Source of the DNA: Burkholderiaceae bacterium
GTDB taxonomy: Bacteria; Pseudomonadota; Gammaproteobacteria; Burkholderiales; Burkholderiaceae_C
NCBI GenBank assembly: GCA_024235955.1
Contig: JACKLJ010000002.1
Coordinates: 372,001-436,000 of the forward strand
Length of the DNA: 64,000 nucleotides
Direction: 5' to 3'
A program made the position numbers and the translations under genes. The notes beneath the pieces were generated by a model, which did not search any database, was not told the DNA's origin, and saw only the letters and a program-made list of their open reading frames with translations. Positions 1 to 8,080 of this stretch are shown here, in pieces (the first letter of the stretch is position 1; every line of letters starts with the position of its first letter).

Positions 1-429
1 CGGCTCATCCTTGGCGGCCAGCTCGGTCATGCGCTGCTCGATGGCCGCCAGATCTTCCGGCGTGAAGGGGCGCTTGTAGCTGAAGTCGTAGTAGAAGCCG
101 TTCTCGATCACCGGACCGATGGTGACCTGCGCCTCCGGGAACAGCTCCTTGACGGCGTAGGCCAGCAGGTGCGCCGTGGAGTGGCGGATCATCTCCAGCC
201 CCTCGGGATCCTTGGCGGTCACGATGGCCAGCGGCGCGTCGTGGTCGATGGTGAAGCTCGTATCCACCAGCCGGCCGTCCACCTTGCCGCCCAGCGCTGC
301 CTTGGCGAGACCCGCGCCGATCGATTGGGCCACGTCGGCCACCGTCACCGGGCCGGGGAAGTCGCGCGTGGAGCCGTCGGGCAGCGTCACGCGCACGGCT
401 TGGCGGGAGTCCTGGATCGTTTCCGTCAT
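1..429 (-). CDS. thrS: Threonine--tRNA ligase, N-terminal part (runs off the window)
   Basis: Charges tRNA-Thr with threonine in the cytoplasm. Only the first 143 codons are in the window; the gene continues past position 1. The translation opens MTETIQDSRQAVRVTLPDGS, a TGS domain (about residues 5-70), followed by the start of the second additional (editing) domain with the HSTAHLLA motif at about residues 82-89, as in bacterial ThrS. The start at 429 is preceded by AAGGAA at good spacing. A terminator-like hairpin ends about 25 bases upstream of the start and is preceded by a threonine-rich mini-ORF, so expression is probably controlled by attenuation. The assignment is firm; only truncation by the window limits it. 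Confidence 0.95.
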   Translation of the reverse strand, partial: MTETIQDSRQAVRVTLPDGSTRDFPGPVTVADVAQSIGAGLAKAALGGKVDGRLVDTSFTIDHDAPLAIVTAKDPEGLEMIRHSTAHLLAYAVKELFPEAQVTIGPVIENGFYYDFSYKRPFTPEDLAAIEQRMTELAAKDEP

Positions 430-453
430 GTCGAAATTCCTTGTTCGCAAAAC

Positions 454-480
454 AAAACAGCGCGGGGTCCGCGCTGTTTT
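454..480 (-). terminator. Attenuator terminator hairpin upstream of thrS
   Basis: A perfect 12-base-pair inverted repeat (454-465 with 469-480, loop 466-468) is followed on the minus strand by GTTTTG, giving a GC-rich stem with a T-rich tail just before thrS. An upstream segment (minus-strand GTCCGCGC, 514-521) is exactly complementary to GCGCGGAC in the 5' arm and loop (467-474), so an antiterminator can compete with it. A third small hairpin, CGCGC-TTCTT-GCGCG (about 501-517), can in turn sequester the antiterminator. This is the arrangement of a transcription attenuator. It is inferred from sequence only. Confidence 0.7.
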
Positions 481-536
481 GATATGTTTTTGATAGCTGT
501 TCGCGCAAGAAGCGCGCGGACAAGCGCCTCTTTCGC

Positions 537-575
537 TCAAAGATGCATGGCAGAGGTGCTAGTTCGCGGTGTCAT
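537..575 (-). CDS. Candidate thrS leader peptide (12 aa, threonine-rich)
   Basis: On the minus strand ATG at 575 opens a 12-codon frame reading MTPRTSTSAMHL and ending in TGA at 537-539. Three of its 12 residues are Thr (ACA, ACT, ACC) and two are Ser. AAAGG lies about 11 bases before the ATG, which is long but usable. It ends 16 bases before the antiterminator segment of the thrS leader, which is where a ribosome stalled on Thr codons or sitting at the stop would alter the folding. No homologue is known to me. The frame could be chance, but the threonine content in front of threonyl-tRNA synthetase argues for a control peptide. Confidence 0.5.
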   Translation of the reverse strand: MTPRTSTSAMHL

Positions 576-885
576 AACCGAAGATGCCTTTCTCGCTCTT
601 GTGCTGGTCTATCGACAGGGCCGCGCGCTGTCGCACTTTCAGACAGCCTGCGCTCGGCTAGTTCACATTTTAACCCCTACCCGCTGGCGAAGCAGTGGCC
701 CGCGTCTGGCAACGCGCACTGGCCGCGCACGATCTCGGACGCGCTTGTTGCCGCCGCGTAAATTACTGTCAACGGGTTGGCTGGTCGTCAGCCAGCGTGC
801 CGCCGTTCCGTTGAAGGAGGACCGCGCGGCCAATCAAAGCTCACTTTCTTGGGGTCGCGCGCGCAACTTTTCAAGGAGCTTTTCC
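576..885. other. Intergenic region between the thrS leader and the lipoprotein gene
   Basis: No convincing gene; the open frames here lack ribosome sites and recognisable protein character. It should hold the thrS promoter (minus) and the promoter of the lipoprotein gene (plus). A short hairpin, TGGCTG-GTCGT-CAGCCA, lies at about 778-794 and has no T tract. No repeat of families A or B is visible here. Confidence 0.4.
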
Positions 886-1251
886 ATGCGTTCCCACCCT
901 GATGCCAGGCACTTGGCCCCGCTGGCTGCCGGCGCTCTGCTGGCGCTCGGCTTGGCCGGCTGTGTGGTCGCGCCGCCCCGTGGCGCTGTGGTCTATGACA
1001 ACGGCAGCTACGCCTCAGCCGAGATCTACGCCCCCTCCGCCCCGCCGGCGCCCTACGTGGAAGTCCAACCGGCCCTGCCCTTCCCGGGCGCCATCTGGAT
1101 CGGCGGCTACTGGAACTGGTCCGGCGGCCGGCACGTCTGGACGCCCGGCCACTACGAGCGCCCCCACCCTGGCTACCGCTGGGCGCCGCACCGCTGGGAA
1201 CCCGGCCCGCGCGGCGGCTGGTACCTGCGCGGCGGCGGCTGGATCCGCTAA
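886..1251 (+). CDS. Small lipoprotein with YXWXW-type aromatic repeats
   Basis: A 121-residue protein. The N-terminus is a lipoprotein signal peptide: basic start (MRSHPDARH), hydrophobic stretch about residues 10-24, and lipobox LAGC at about residues 24-27, so it is probably anchored to a membrane facing the periplasm. The mature part is rich in Trp, Tyr, Gly and Pro, with repeats such as IWIGGYWNW, HVWTPGHYERP and HRWEPGPRGGWY, typical of the YXWXW-repeat family of unknown function common in betaproteobacteria. AAGGAG at 873-878 fixes the start. It is monocistronic and faces away from thrS. No function can be assigned beyond an envelope location. Confidence 0.8.
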   Translation: MRSHPDARHLAPLAAGALLALGLAGCVVAPPRGAVVYDNGSYASAEIYAPSAPPAPYVEVQPALPFPGAIWIGGYWNWSGGRHVWTPGHYERPHPGYRWAPHRWEPGPRGGWYLRGGGWIR

Positions 1252-1370
1252 ACGCTGCTGGAGCGGGCTGGTGCGCGAGCGCCCGTCTGCCACGGCAAGT
1301 TGCGTCGCGGCACAGAGTTACCGACTGCACGCATGAGCATGCCTCTGCCTCTGCACCCGGCAGACGCCGG

Positions 1371-2093
1371 TCAGTCGCCAGGAATCGGCTGGTCCATGTC
1401 GACGCCCGCCAGATCGCTGCCTCGGCGGTAGTCTTCCATGTGACGGCGCATCCAGTTCACCGCTGCCGTGGCGTCGCCTTGCGCCAGCGCATCGTGGATG
1501 CGCGTGTGCGCCTGCAGCAGCCGCGTGCCGGACTGCGGCAAGGCTGCGGCAATGGTGGCGTAGCCGGCGCGCATGAGCAGGCTCACCGGCCCGCGCGCCA
1601 GTATCAAAGCCTGGTTGTGCGAAGCCTCGGCAACGAGCGCCTGGAATTCGATCGTCTCCTGCACCGGCGACGCCCCGGCGCTCACCGCCTCGCGGGTTCG
1701 CGCCAAGTTGCGCTCCAGCGCCGCCAACTCGTCCGCGGTGATGCGCCGCGCCGCAAGCTCCGCACACAGCGGCTCCAGCACCAGCGCCAGTTCCCAGACA
1801 TCCCGGTAACTGACCTGGCGCATGCGCAGTGCACGTTCGGCCGACTGGGCCAGCTTGTCGCTGCTGGGCACCGTGACCATCAGCTTCTTGCCGGCGCGCT
1901 TCAGCAGGCCGTCCTGCTCCAGGTGGCGCAAACCCTCACGCACGGTGGAGCGGTGCACACCGTAGCTCTGCGCCAGATCGGCCTCCGTCGGCAGCGGTTC
2001 GCCGGGCTGGATCTCGCCGGCGACGATGCGCTGGCGCAGATCCACGCTCAGGGCCTGGTAGGCGGGCGTCAGTTGCAGTTTTTCGATCTTCAT
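1371..2093 (-). CDS. GntR-family transcriptional regulator (FCD subfamily)
   Basis: DNA-binding regulator of about 240 residues. The N-terminal winged helix (about residues 5-72) contains PLPTEADLAQSYGVHRSTVREGLRHLEQDGL, shortened here as the typical GntR pattern of E-x-x-LA-x-x-x-GVSRxxVREAL; the C-terminal FCD all-helical effector domain follows (about 80-220). I took the ATG at 2093 (MKIEKLQL) over an in-frame upstream start at 2138, which would overlap the preceding gene's end. It is the last gene of a minus-strand operon with a TctC binding protein and a phosphotransferase. An FCD-type palindrome, ATTGTC-C-GACAAT, sits just before the first gene of that operon, so autoregulation in response to the transported acid is likely. 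Confidence 0.85.
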   Translation of the reverse strand: MKIEKLQLTPAYQALSVDLRQRIVAGEIQPGEPLPTEADLAQSYGVHRSTVREGLRHLEQDGLLKRAGKKLMVTVPSSDKLAQSAERALRMRQVSYRDVWELALVLEPLCAELAARRITADELAALERNLARTREAVSAGASPVQETIEFQALVAEASHNQALILARGPVSLLMRAGYATIAAALPQSGTRLLQAHTRIHDALAQGDATAAVNWMRRHMEDYRRGSDLAGVDMDQPIPGD

Positions 2094-2134
2094 GGCGGGA
2101 CCGGCCGAGTTTAGGCCCTGCCCGCCAGCCCCCG

Positions 2135-3112
2135 TCACTGCGGAACGTAGCCTGAAGCCTTGATCACCGGCTCCCAGCGCTTGACCGACGACGCCTGGCG
2201 CGCTGCCAGTTCCTCGGGCCCCTTGCCGACCGGCATGTAACCCATCTCGAGCAGCTTCTTCCTGACGTCAGGCTGGGCCAGCGCCTTGGCCACCGCATCG
2301 CTCCACTTGGCGACCTCCTTGTCTGGCGTGCCGGCCGGCGCGTACAGCGCGTTGAAGCCCAGGCCCGTCGCCATGGGCAACCCGAGCTCCTTGAACGTGG
2401 GAATGTCCTGCGCCTGCGGAATGCGCTGCTCGGAAGAAACAGCAAGCACGTTGATCTTGCCCGCCTTGTAGTTCTCCATCAGGCTGCTCATGACGTCCAC
2501 GGTGGCGGGAATCTGTCCGCCCATCAGGGCCATCGCGATCGGTGCGCTACCCTGAAACGGCACGGGTTGCATCGGCACGCCGATGGCCTCGCCGATCAGC
2601 AGGCCGAAGAACTGATGGGGCGAACCCATGGCCGGCACACCGTAGTTGGCCTCTTTCGGGTGCTTCTTCGCCCAGTCCACGAAGTCGGCCCATTTGGTGA
2701 TCCTGGGATTGGCGCCCGTGGCCAGGCCGAAAGCGAACTCAGCCACCGTGGTGACCGGCTTCAAGTCTTTCTTCGGATCGTAGGAAATGTGCTTGAGGGT
2801 GTAGGGGTAAAGAGATGCCAGCGCATCGGGCCCGAGCATGACGACGCTGCCATCGGCCGGCGCTTGCTTCAAGGTGTCCACCGCCAGCCGCCCGCCTGCC
2901 CCGGGCCGGTTGTCGACCACGATGGGCCGGTGCAGTTCGTCCTTGACCTTCTCGCCCACCAGGCGCGCGATGGCGTCGAAGGAACCGCCGGCTGAAAAGC
3001 CGACCAGAATCCTGGCGGGCCCGTCCTGCGCGTTGGCGGTGAGGGCAGTGGCGCCGATGGCCACGGCGACCAGTGAATGGCCACGCCAGAGGTGGCGGTG
3101 AGAACGGTTCAT
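2135..3112 (-). CDS. TTT-family periplasmic substrate-binding protein (TctC/Bug type)
   Basis: Periplasmic solute receptor of the tripartite tricarboxylate transporter class, 325 residues. A signal peptide (MNRSHRHLWRGHSLVAVAIG, cleavage near ANAQ) is followed by the Bug fold start PARILVGFSAGGSFDAIARLVGEK and the typical NRPGAGG motif at about residues 64-70, with a second lobe motif GFNALYAPAGTP. GAAGGAG lies at good distance before the start at 3112. There is no tctA or tctB next to it, so it is an orphan receptor that must share a membrane module encoded elsewhere, or act as a sensor. It lies between a phosphotransferase (upstream) and a GntR regulator (downstream) on the same strand. The ligand is unknown. 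Confidence 0.9.
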   Translation of the reverse strand: MNRSHRHLWRGHSLVAVAIGATALTANAQDGPARILVGFSAGGSFDAIARLVGEKVKDELHRPIVVDNRPGAGGRLAVDTLKQAPADGSVVMLGPDALASLYPYTLKHISYDPKKDLKPVTTVAEFAFGLATGANPRITKWADFVDWAKKHPKEANYGVPAMGSPHQFFGLLIGEAIGVPMQPVPFQGSAPIAMALMGGQIPATVDVMSSLMENYKAGKINVLAVSSEQRIPQAQDIPTFKELGLPMATGLGFNALYAPAGTPDKEVAKWSDAVAKALAQPDVRKKLLEMGYMPVGKGPEELAARQASSVKRWEPVIKASGYVPQ

Positions 3113-3168
3113 GTCTGTCTCCTTCAGGTGCTTCGTTGGGTTCAATGCAAATCGTTGCCGGGCGGCCG

Positions 3169-4347
3169 TCAAACATGCAGCGGTGGTTGCTGACCACTGG
3201 CGATGCGCCAGGCCATTTCGGCCACCGGTTCCGCCAGCGCCGCGATGTCGCTGGCGCGCGCGTTGGCGGCATTGCCTTGCCGGGCTCGCACGCCAATGCC
3301 CGCCAGGATGGCGCTGATGCGGAACAGGCTGAAAGCCATGTACAACGGCCAGTGGGCCAGCACGTCCTCCGGCGCCAGCCCGGCCTGCTCGCAATAGCGC
3401 TGGACGAAGGCACGCTCGCTCGGCACCCCGTCGACACGCTCGCCCAGCCCCCGCAGCAGCCCCGGCGGCAAGTGCCACGCGGTGCAGCAGTAAGCCAGAT
3501 CGCTCAGCGGATGGCCCAGGGTGGACAGTTCCCAATCCATCACGGCCACCACTTCCGGACGCTCCGGGTGGAACATGAGGTTTTCCATGCGAAAGTCGCC
3601 GTGGGTCAAGCGGGTGCAAGCCGGCTCGTCGGCCCCGGCGGGTATATGGCCCGGCAGCCAGTCGGCGAGTCGCTCCATGGGCGGGATCTCGCCGGTCACG
3701 GCAGCGGCGGCACGGTACTGCTGCGACCAGCGCCGCACGGTCCGCTCGAAATACCCGCCAGCACGGCCGTAGCCCTGGAGGCCAAGCTGGGCCCAGTCCA
3801 GCTGGTGCAGCCGCGCCAACACACGGTTGGCTTCCCAGTGGTACGCAGCACGTTCTGCCACCGGCAGCTCCGGCAGCGCTCCGTCGCGCAGCACCCGGCC
3901 TGCCAGGAAATCCATGACGTAGAACGCCGCGCCGATCACCGACTCGTCCTCGCACAGCACGCGCACGGGCGCCACCGGAAACCCCGCCAGCCGCAGCACC
4001 GACATCACCTCGAACTCCCGCTCGATGGCGTGCGCCGAGCGCGGCAGTTCAGCCGCAGGTCCCGGCTTGGCACGCAGCACCCAGCGTCGGTCCGCGGCCT
4101 GCAGCACCCAGCTCGGATTGGACTGACCGCCGTCAAGGGCCTGAACGTGGAGCGCAGCACCGCCGAGTTCGGGCAGGTGCGGCTGCAACCACGCGGCCAG
4201 CCGCGCCGGATCGATCGTCAGCCGGCCGTGCGTGGCACCTGGCGTTGCAGGTGAGCTTGCCGGTTGCCGGGCGCCAGACCGAGCCTCCGGCGTTGCCGCA
4301 CCGGATGCCGGGGATTCGAACACTGAAGTGGAAGTTCGTCCGTCCAT
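3169..4347 (-). CDS. Phosphotransferase family protein (APH/choline-kinase fold)
   Basis: Kinase-like protein of about 392 residues resembling the phosphotransferase domain of ACAD10/ACAD11-type proteins, which phosphorylate small hydroxylated metabolites. The C-terminal half shows the Brenner motif LTHGDFRMENLMF (catalytic Asp in HGD, metal-binding Asn) and the second metal motif VMDWELSTLGHPLSDLAY. The first ~45 residues are low-complexity and poorly conserved. I chose ATG at 4347 (MDGRTSTS); an in-frame TTG at 4365 lies inside the operator-like palindrome and is unlikely. It is first in the operon with tctC and the GntR gene. The substrate is unknown; no acyl-CoA dehydrogenase partner is present. 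Confidence 0.8.
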   Translation of the reverse strand: MDGRTSTSVFESPASGAATPEARSGARQPASSPATPGATHGRLTIDPARLAAWLQPHLPELGGAALHVQALDGGQSNPSWVLQAADRRWVLRAKPGPAAELPRSAHAIEREFEVMSVLRLAGFPVAPVRVLCEDESVIGAAFYVMDFLAGRVLRDGALPELPVAERAAYHWEANRVLARLHQLDWAQLGLQGYGRAGGYFERTVRRWSQQYRAAAAVTGEIPPMERLADWLPGHIPAGADEPACTRLTHGDFRMENLMFHPERPEVVAVMDWELSTLGHPLSDLAYCCTAWHLPPGLLRGLGERVDGVPSERAFVQRYCEQAGLAPEDVLAHWPLYMAFSLFRISAILAGIGVRARQGNAANARASDIAALAEPVAEMAWRIASGQQPPLHV

Positions 4348-4353
4348 GGATTG

Positions 4354-4366
4354 ATTGTCCGACAAT
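4354..4366. promoter_or_regulatory. Operator-like palindrome ATTGTC-C-GACAAT
   Basis: Perfect 6-bp inverted repeat around one central base, immediately upstream of the phosphotransferase start at 4347 and overlapping its probable transcription start region; TATAGT on the minus strand lies just upstream and may be the -10 box. The form (TTGTC-N-GACAA) fits operators of FCD-type GntR regulators, one of which is encoded at the end of this same operon. Regulator and site are linked by inference only. Confidence 0.6.
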
Positions 4367-4544
4367 AGTACTATACGTTGATAGGTGTTTACCCTGCTTG
4401 ATGGTTACAAAGCGTCGCGCTGCAGCTGTTTCGGTACCCGCATGTCAACGGGTGCTGGTTCGTGCGGCGACGGGGCGCGCAGGTAGCGATGCGGCCTGGC
4501 GCGTGCCGGTTGGGCGTTGATGCGGCAAAAAAGCGGGCGTCGCC

Positions 4545-5570
4545 TTATCGGGCCTTCCGTCCGTTAGCAGCTGCGTTTGGAGCCACGGACCATCTGGAGG
4601 GCGCCACGCCGAGTTGCACCTTGAACCAGCGCGAGAAGGCGCTGACCGAGCTGAACCCGAGCAGATCCCCGATCTCCGACACGCTCATGGATCTTGCACT
4701 CAGGTAAGCGCAGGCGCGATCCCGACGAGCCTCGCACAACAAGGCGCTGAAATCAGTGCCTGCGCGGGCCAGTTGACGATGCAAGGTGCGCCGATGAACA
4801 CCAAACTCGGCTGCCACCGAACTGCTGGTACATGCGTTTCGGTCCAACTGGCGCATGATGATTTGGCGCGCCGCTTCCGGGCCGACTCGCTGCCCTACCC
4901 CGGCGGTGCGGGCGCGGGTGCCAGTGAAACGCTGAAAGCCAGGGTCCGCTCCCGGCACGGGGCGGTCCAGATCCGACCGCTCAAACACCACCGCATTGTT
5001 TACCTCCCCAAAGCTGACGGGACAATCGAACAGCAGCCTGTACGCCCGATCGCTGGCGCCTCGCGTGTGAACGAAATGCACGCGTCGGGGACGCCAGGCC
5101 GCACCGAACAGTTGCACCATGATCTGAAACAACAGGCCGACACCGGCCTCCGTCGCTTGTCGGACTTCTGACTCGCCGTCGGCCAGAAGGGCCAGCGTGC
5201 ATTGCGCCGTCTCACCCTGCTCCTGAAGATCCATCACCATGCAGGTGCTATGCAAGGTCATGCCGGCCATGATGCGCCGCAACGCTGCCCGCACAGTCTG
5301 CTCATCACGCACTTGCAATCCCAGCAAGCCCAGATGAGACAAGCCACGCGGTTGAGCCAGCCGCAGGCCGAAATCAGCCACGCCTCCTGCCTCTGCAGCC
5401 AGTTCCATCAGGCGAAAGGCTGCGCGCGCCCTAATCAGGACGTCCGGGCCCGTGAGGGCGCGCAACGGCACACCGGACTGCCTCGCCAGACGCTCAGGCT
5501 CGAGCCCGAGCGAGCGGGTCAGTTCCGCGAAGCCCGTCAAGGCAGCACTGCGGACCATGGGAGCTTTCAT
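4545..5570 (-). CDS. AraC-family regulator with arabinose-binding-like N-terminal domain
   Basis: Transcription regulator of 341 residues. The N-terminal ~200 residues match the 'arabinose-binding domain of AraC' type seen in OruR/ArgR-like regulators (GLEPERLARQSGVPL; GVADFGLRLAQPRGLSHLGL). The C-terminal ~95 residues hold two helix-turn-helix units: SSVAAEFGVHRRTLHRQLARAG and the conserved second motif ISEIGDLLGFSSVSAFSRWFK-like segment. ATG at 5570 is preferred; a GTG at 5579 is possible. It is transcribed divergently from a TctC/hydrolase pair 91 bases away and is probably its activator. Effector unknown. Confidence 0.85.
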   Translation of the reverse strand: MKAPMVRSAALTGFAELTRSLGLEPERLARQSGVPLRALTGPDVLIRARAAFRLMELAAEAGGVADFGLRLAQPRGLSHLGLLGLQVRDEQTVRAALRRIMAGMTLHSTCMVMDLQEQGETAQCTLALLADGESEVRQATEAGVGLLFQIMVQLFGAAWRPRRVHFVHTRGASDRAYRLLFDCPVSFGEVNNAVVFERSDLDRPVPGADPGFQRFTGTRARTAGVGQRVGPEAARQIIMRQLDRNACTSSSVAAEFGVHRRTLHRQLARAGTDFSALLCEARRDRACAYLSARSMSVSEIGDLLGFSSVSAFSRWFKVQLGVAPSRWSVAPNAAANGRKAR

Positions 5571-5661
5571 GGCTGTCACATCCAGTCAAGACACTGTCAC
5601 CGATTGTCAAACATCGAGGTACTTCACGTCGAACAATTCGCTCCCAAAAGGAGACACCTTC

Positions 5662-6612
5662 ATGCGCCGACGCAGCTTTCTTCTCTGGGCACCCTTGACC
5701 GCTCTGGCGGCCGAATTCCCCTCGGCCCCCGTCAAATTGATACACGCCTACCCAGGCGGCCTGGTCGACAACGGGGCACGGGCGCTTGCCACGCCGCTGT
5801 CGGTCCGCTGGCACCAGCCAGTGGTGGTCGAACCGCGGCCCGGGGCCAACGAGTTGCTGGCCAGCGAAGCGGTGGCGCGGAGCGCGAAGGACGGCTCGAC
5901 GCTGCTGGTGGCCACCAAGACCGTCATGGCCAACAACCTGTTTCTCTTCGACAAGCTGCGCTTCGACCCATGGAAGGAACTGGTCCCGATCCGTGAGCTG
6001 TTCCGCATTCAGTTTGCGCTGGTGGTGCGCGCCGAACTCCCCGTGACCAGCCTGACCGACTTCGTGGCCCTCATGAAAAAGGAAGGCGCCCGGCACAACT
6101 ACGGCTCGTCCGGGACGGGCGGGCCACTGCACCTGGCGATGGAGGGCTTCCGGCGCCGCGCCGGTTTCGAAATCGAACACGTGCCCTACAAGACCATTGC
6201 ACAGGTCGCGCAGGACCTGCTGGGCGGTCATGTCGATGCCGTCTTCATCAGCGCGCCGTTCGCGCTCCCGTTCGTTCAGAGCGGCAAGCTCAAAATGCTG
6301 GCGGTGACAGGCCCGGAGCGCCTGCGCATCGCGCCGAAGGTGCCAACCTTCGCCGAGTCCGGCTACCCAGGCACGGACGACAGTACCTCCGTGGGCCTGC
6401 TGGCGCGGCATGGCACGCCGGCACCGGTGCTGGCGAGCATTGGCCGCGATGCGGCCGCCGTTCTCCGCTCCGACGAGTTTCGGCAGACCTTCCTGGCACC
6501 CAACGGGCTGGAAGCCTCCGACGCGGATGCCGCCCAGTACGCAGCCTCGCTCCAGGCGCGCCGGGGAACCGTCCAGCAGTTGTTCAAGCAACTTGGCATC
6601 CAGCCCCAGTGA
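5662..6612 (+). CDS. TTT-family periplasmic substrate-binding protein (TctC/Bug type)
   Basis: About 316 residues. The start (MRRRSFLLWAPLTALAAEFP) is a short, possibly Tat-compatible signal peptide. The mature protein begins APVKLIHAYPGGLVDNGARALA and carries the family's EPRPGANELLASE motif at about residues 54-66, where most members have NRPGAGG. The core GSSGTGGPLHLAMEGF and VPYKTIAQVAQDLLGGHVD are also typical of Bug proteins. AAAGGAG precedes the start. The gene overlaps the downstream hydrolase by four bases, so the two are translationally coupled, suggesting capture of an ester or amide hydrolysed by the neighbour. It is another orphan without tctAB. Confidence 0.88.
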   Translation: MRRRSFLLWAPLTALAAEFPSAPVKLIHAYPGGLVDNGARALATPLSVRWHQPVVVEPRPGANELLASEAVARSAKDGSTLLVATKTVMANNLFLFDKLRFDPWKELVPIRELFRIQFALVVRAELPVTSLTDFVALMKKEGARHNYGSSGTGGPLHLAMEGFRRRAGFEIEHVPYKTIAQVAQDLLGGHVDAVFISAPFALPFVQSGKLKMLAVTGPERLRIAPKVPTFAESGYPGTDDSTSVGLLARHGTPAPVLASIGRDAAAVLRSDEFRQTFLAPNGLEASDADAAQYAASLQARRGTVQQLFKQLGIQPQ

Positions 6613-7565
6613 AAGCCACTCCGATGGAAACCCGGTTGATCGAATCCAGCGAGCACGATCGCGCCTACATTGCACAAGCCCTGGCCGACGCCGCCTACCA
6701 GCGCGCCTACCAGGGTGGCAACACACCTCAGGCCATGCGCACAGGTACCGCTGCCGTGACCGCGCACAGTGCCGTGCGCCAGGCGCGCGAAGACGTGCGC
6801 GTACGTTGCGAGACCCTGGCGGGCGTGCCTTGCGAGTGGCTATTGCCACCGGCTGTACGTGCCGACATCGTCCCCGCCGATCAGCCGCTGATCGTCTATC
6901 TGCATGGAGGTGGTTTCGTGCGCGGCAGCCTGAATCTGGGCCGTGCCAACGCGGCCCAGATCGCAGCCAGCGCCGGCCTGCCTGTGCTGGCAGTTGGCTA
7001 CCGGCAAGCACCGGAACATCCCTACCCCGCCGCGCCGGACGACGTACTGGCGGTTTATCAGGCCTTGCGTTCGGCGGCGCGCGCACCAACCTCGATGACG
7101 CTGGTGGGTGAATCGGCCGGCGGCACGCTGGCGCTGGGCATGCTGCCCCGCCTGCAAGGCCTCGGCGAGCCTGCTCCGGCGGCGATCGCGGCAGTCTCTC
7201 CCATGGCCGACCTCGCTTTGAGCGGCGCGTCCTGGATCTTCAACGCCCCCCAGGATGTGGCCGACCTGCCGACCGGCCGCCGCATGGTGGAGCTCTACCT
7301 GGGGTCGCGCAGCCCGGCGGACGCCCGGATTTCACCCGTGCTGCACGACTACGCGGGAGCCTGTCCCCTCTGGATCGCCATCGGCAGCCACGAAACCATG
7401 CTGAGCGATGCCGAGCGCCTGGCCAGACGCGCCGCGGAAACCGGCGCGCAGGTGCATTTCAGGGTCTACGCTGGCGTGCCCCATGGCTTCACGCGCTTCA
7501 ACGTGCCCATCGCCGATCAGGCTTTGAATGACGCAGCGGCATGGTGCCGCGATCAGCTTGGCTGA
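6609..7565 (+). CDS. Alpha/beta hydrolase (hormone-sensitive-lipase type esterase)
   Basis: Serine hydrolase of 318 residues. It has the oxyanion-hole motif YLHGGGFVRGS (about residues 98-108), nucleophile elbow GESAGG (about residues 161-166), and a C-terminal His in GVPHGFTRF, giving the Ser-Asp-His triad of the HSL/carboxylesterase family. No signal peptide is seen, so it is cytoplasmic. The start used is the GTG at 6609, which overlaps the TctC stop (GTGA); an ATG at 6624 is an alternative. Its coupling to a periplasmic binding protein and a divergent AraC gene suggests an esterase step in use of the imported compound. The substrate is not known. Confidence 0.85.
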   Translation: MKATPMETRLIESSEHDRAYIAQALADAAYQRAYQGGNTPQAMRTGTAAVTAHSAVRQAREDVRVRCETLAGVPCEWLLPPAVRADIVPADQPLIVYLHGGGFVRGSLNLGRANAAQIAASAGLPVLAVGYRQAPEHPYPAAPDDVLAVYQALRSAARAPTSMTLVGESAGGTLALGMLPRLQGLGEPAPAAIAAVSPMADLALSGASWIFNAPQDVADLPTGRRMVELYLGSRSPADARISPVLHDYAGACPLWIAIGSHETMLSDAERLARRAAETGAQVHFRVYAGVPHGFTRFNVPIADQALNDAAAWCRDQLG

Positions 7566-7613
7566 TGGTCCGCGCGCCACCGTGCGCGCGGCGGGCGCAC
7601 CGCAGCGACGCGC

Positions 7614-7928
7614 CTAAGCGTTGGTATCGATCTCGCCGATCAGGTTGTCCACCACCACCGGCGATTCGAAGTAGGTGAGCTGCGGCTCGGTGCCATATTT
7701 CTCGGTCACGAAGCGGCGCCAGGCCTCGTCGTACTGGCGCTCGGCGTCGGCGCGGGTCTTCCACAGGTAGATGCCGCCGGCGGTGCGGCCGTCTTCCGTC
7801 AGCACGTAATGCTTGCGGATCAGGCCCGGCAAATCGCGGTAGCGCGGCGCGGTGCTGGCGAACACCTCGCGCGCCTGCGCCACCGTCATGGGTGCGGGCA
7901 GGCGGAACTGGACCAGGGCGATGATCAT
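7614..7928 (-). CDS. YdhR-like putative mono-oxygenase (dimeric ferredoxin-like fold)
   Basis: A 104-residue cytoplasmic protein similar to E. coli YdhR: MIIALVQFRLP at the start, the central Y-R-D-L-P-G-L-I-R-K-H segment, GGIYLWKTRADAE and ESPVVVDNLIGEI near the end. The family adopts a ferredoxin-like alpha+beta barrel related to antibiotic-biosynthesis monooxygenases, but the reaction has not been established. I took the ATG at 7928; the open frame extends upstream without protein-like sequence. It stands alone between convergent and divergent neighbours. Confidence 0.8.
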   Translation of the reverse strand: MIIALVQFRLPAPMTVAQAREVFASTAPRYRDLPGLIRKHYVLTEDGRTAGGIYLWKTRADAERQYDEAWRRFVTEKYGTEPQLTYFESPVVVDNLIGEIDTNA

Positions 7929-8080
7929 GCGAGTTTCTCCATCGATGGAACTGGAAGGGGCTGGCTCCATTCTGCTCAATGCAGCTGTCAGCCCGCAGCT
8001 GGCAGCAGAAGCCACTGGCACCCAGCCCGAACTGGGGGCTGCCCTGGGCACCACGCCCCGCACGCGAGAAGAAGCGCCGC

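Noticed and set aside
169..885. Upstream extension of the lipoprotein frame to 169 and a 72-codon frame at 543-761
   Set aside because: The extension would run antisense to thrS and lacks protein character; the lipoprotein has a perfect ribosome site, signal peptide and lipobox from 886.
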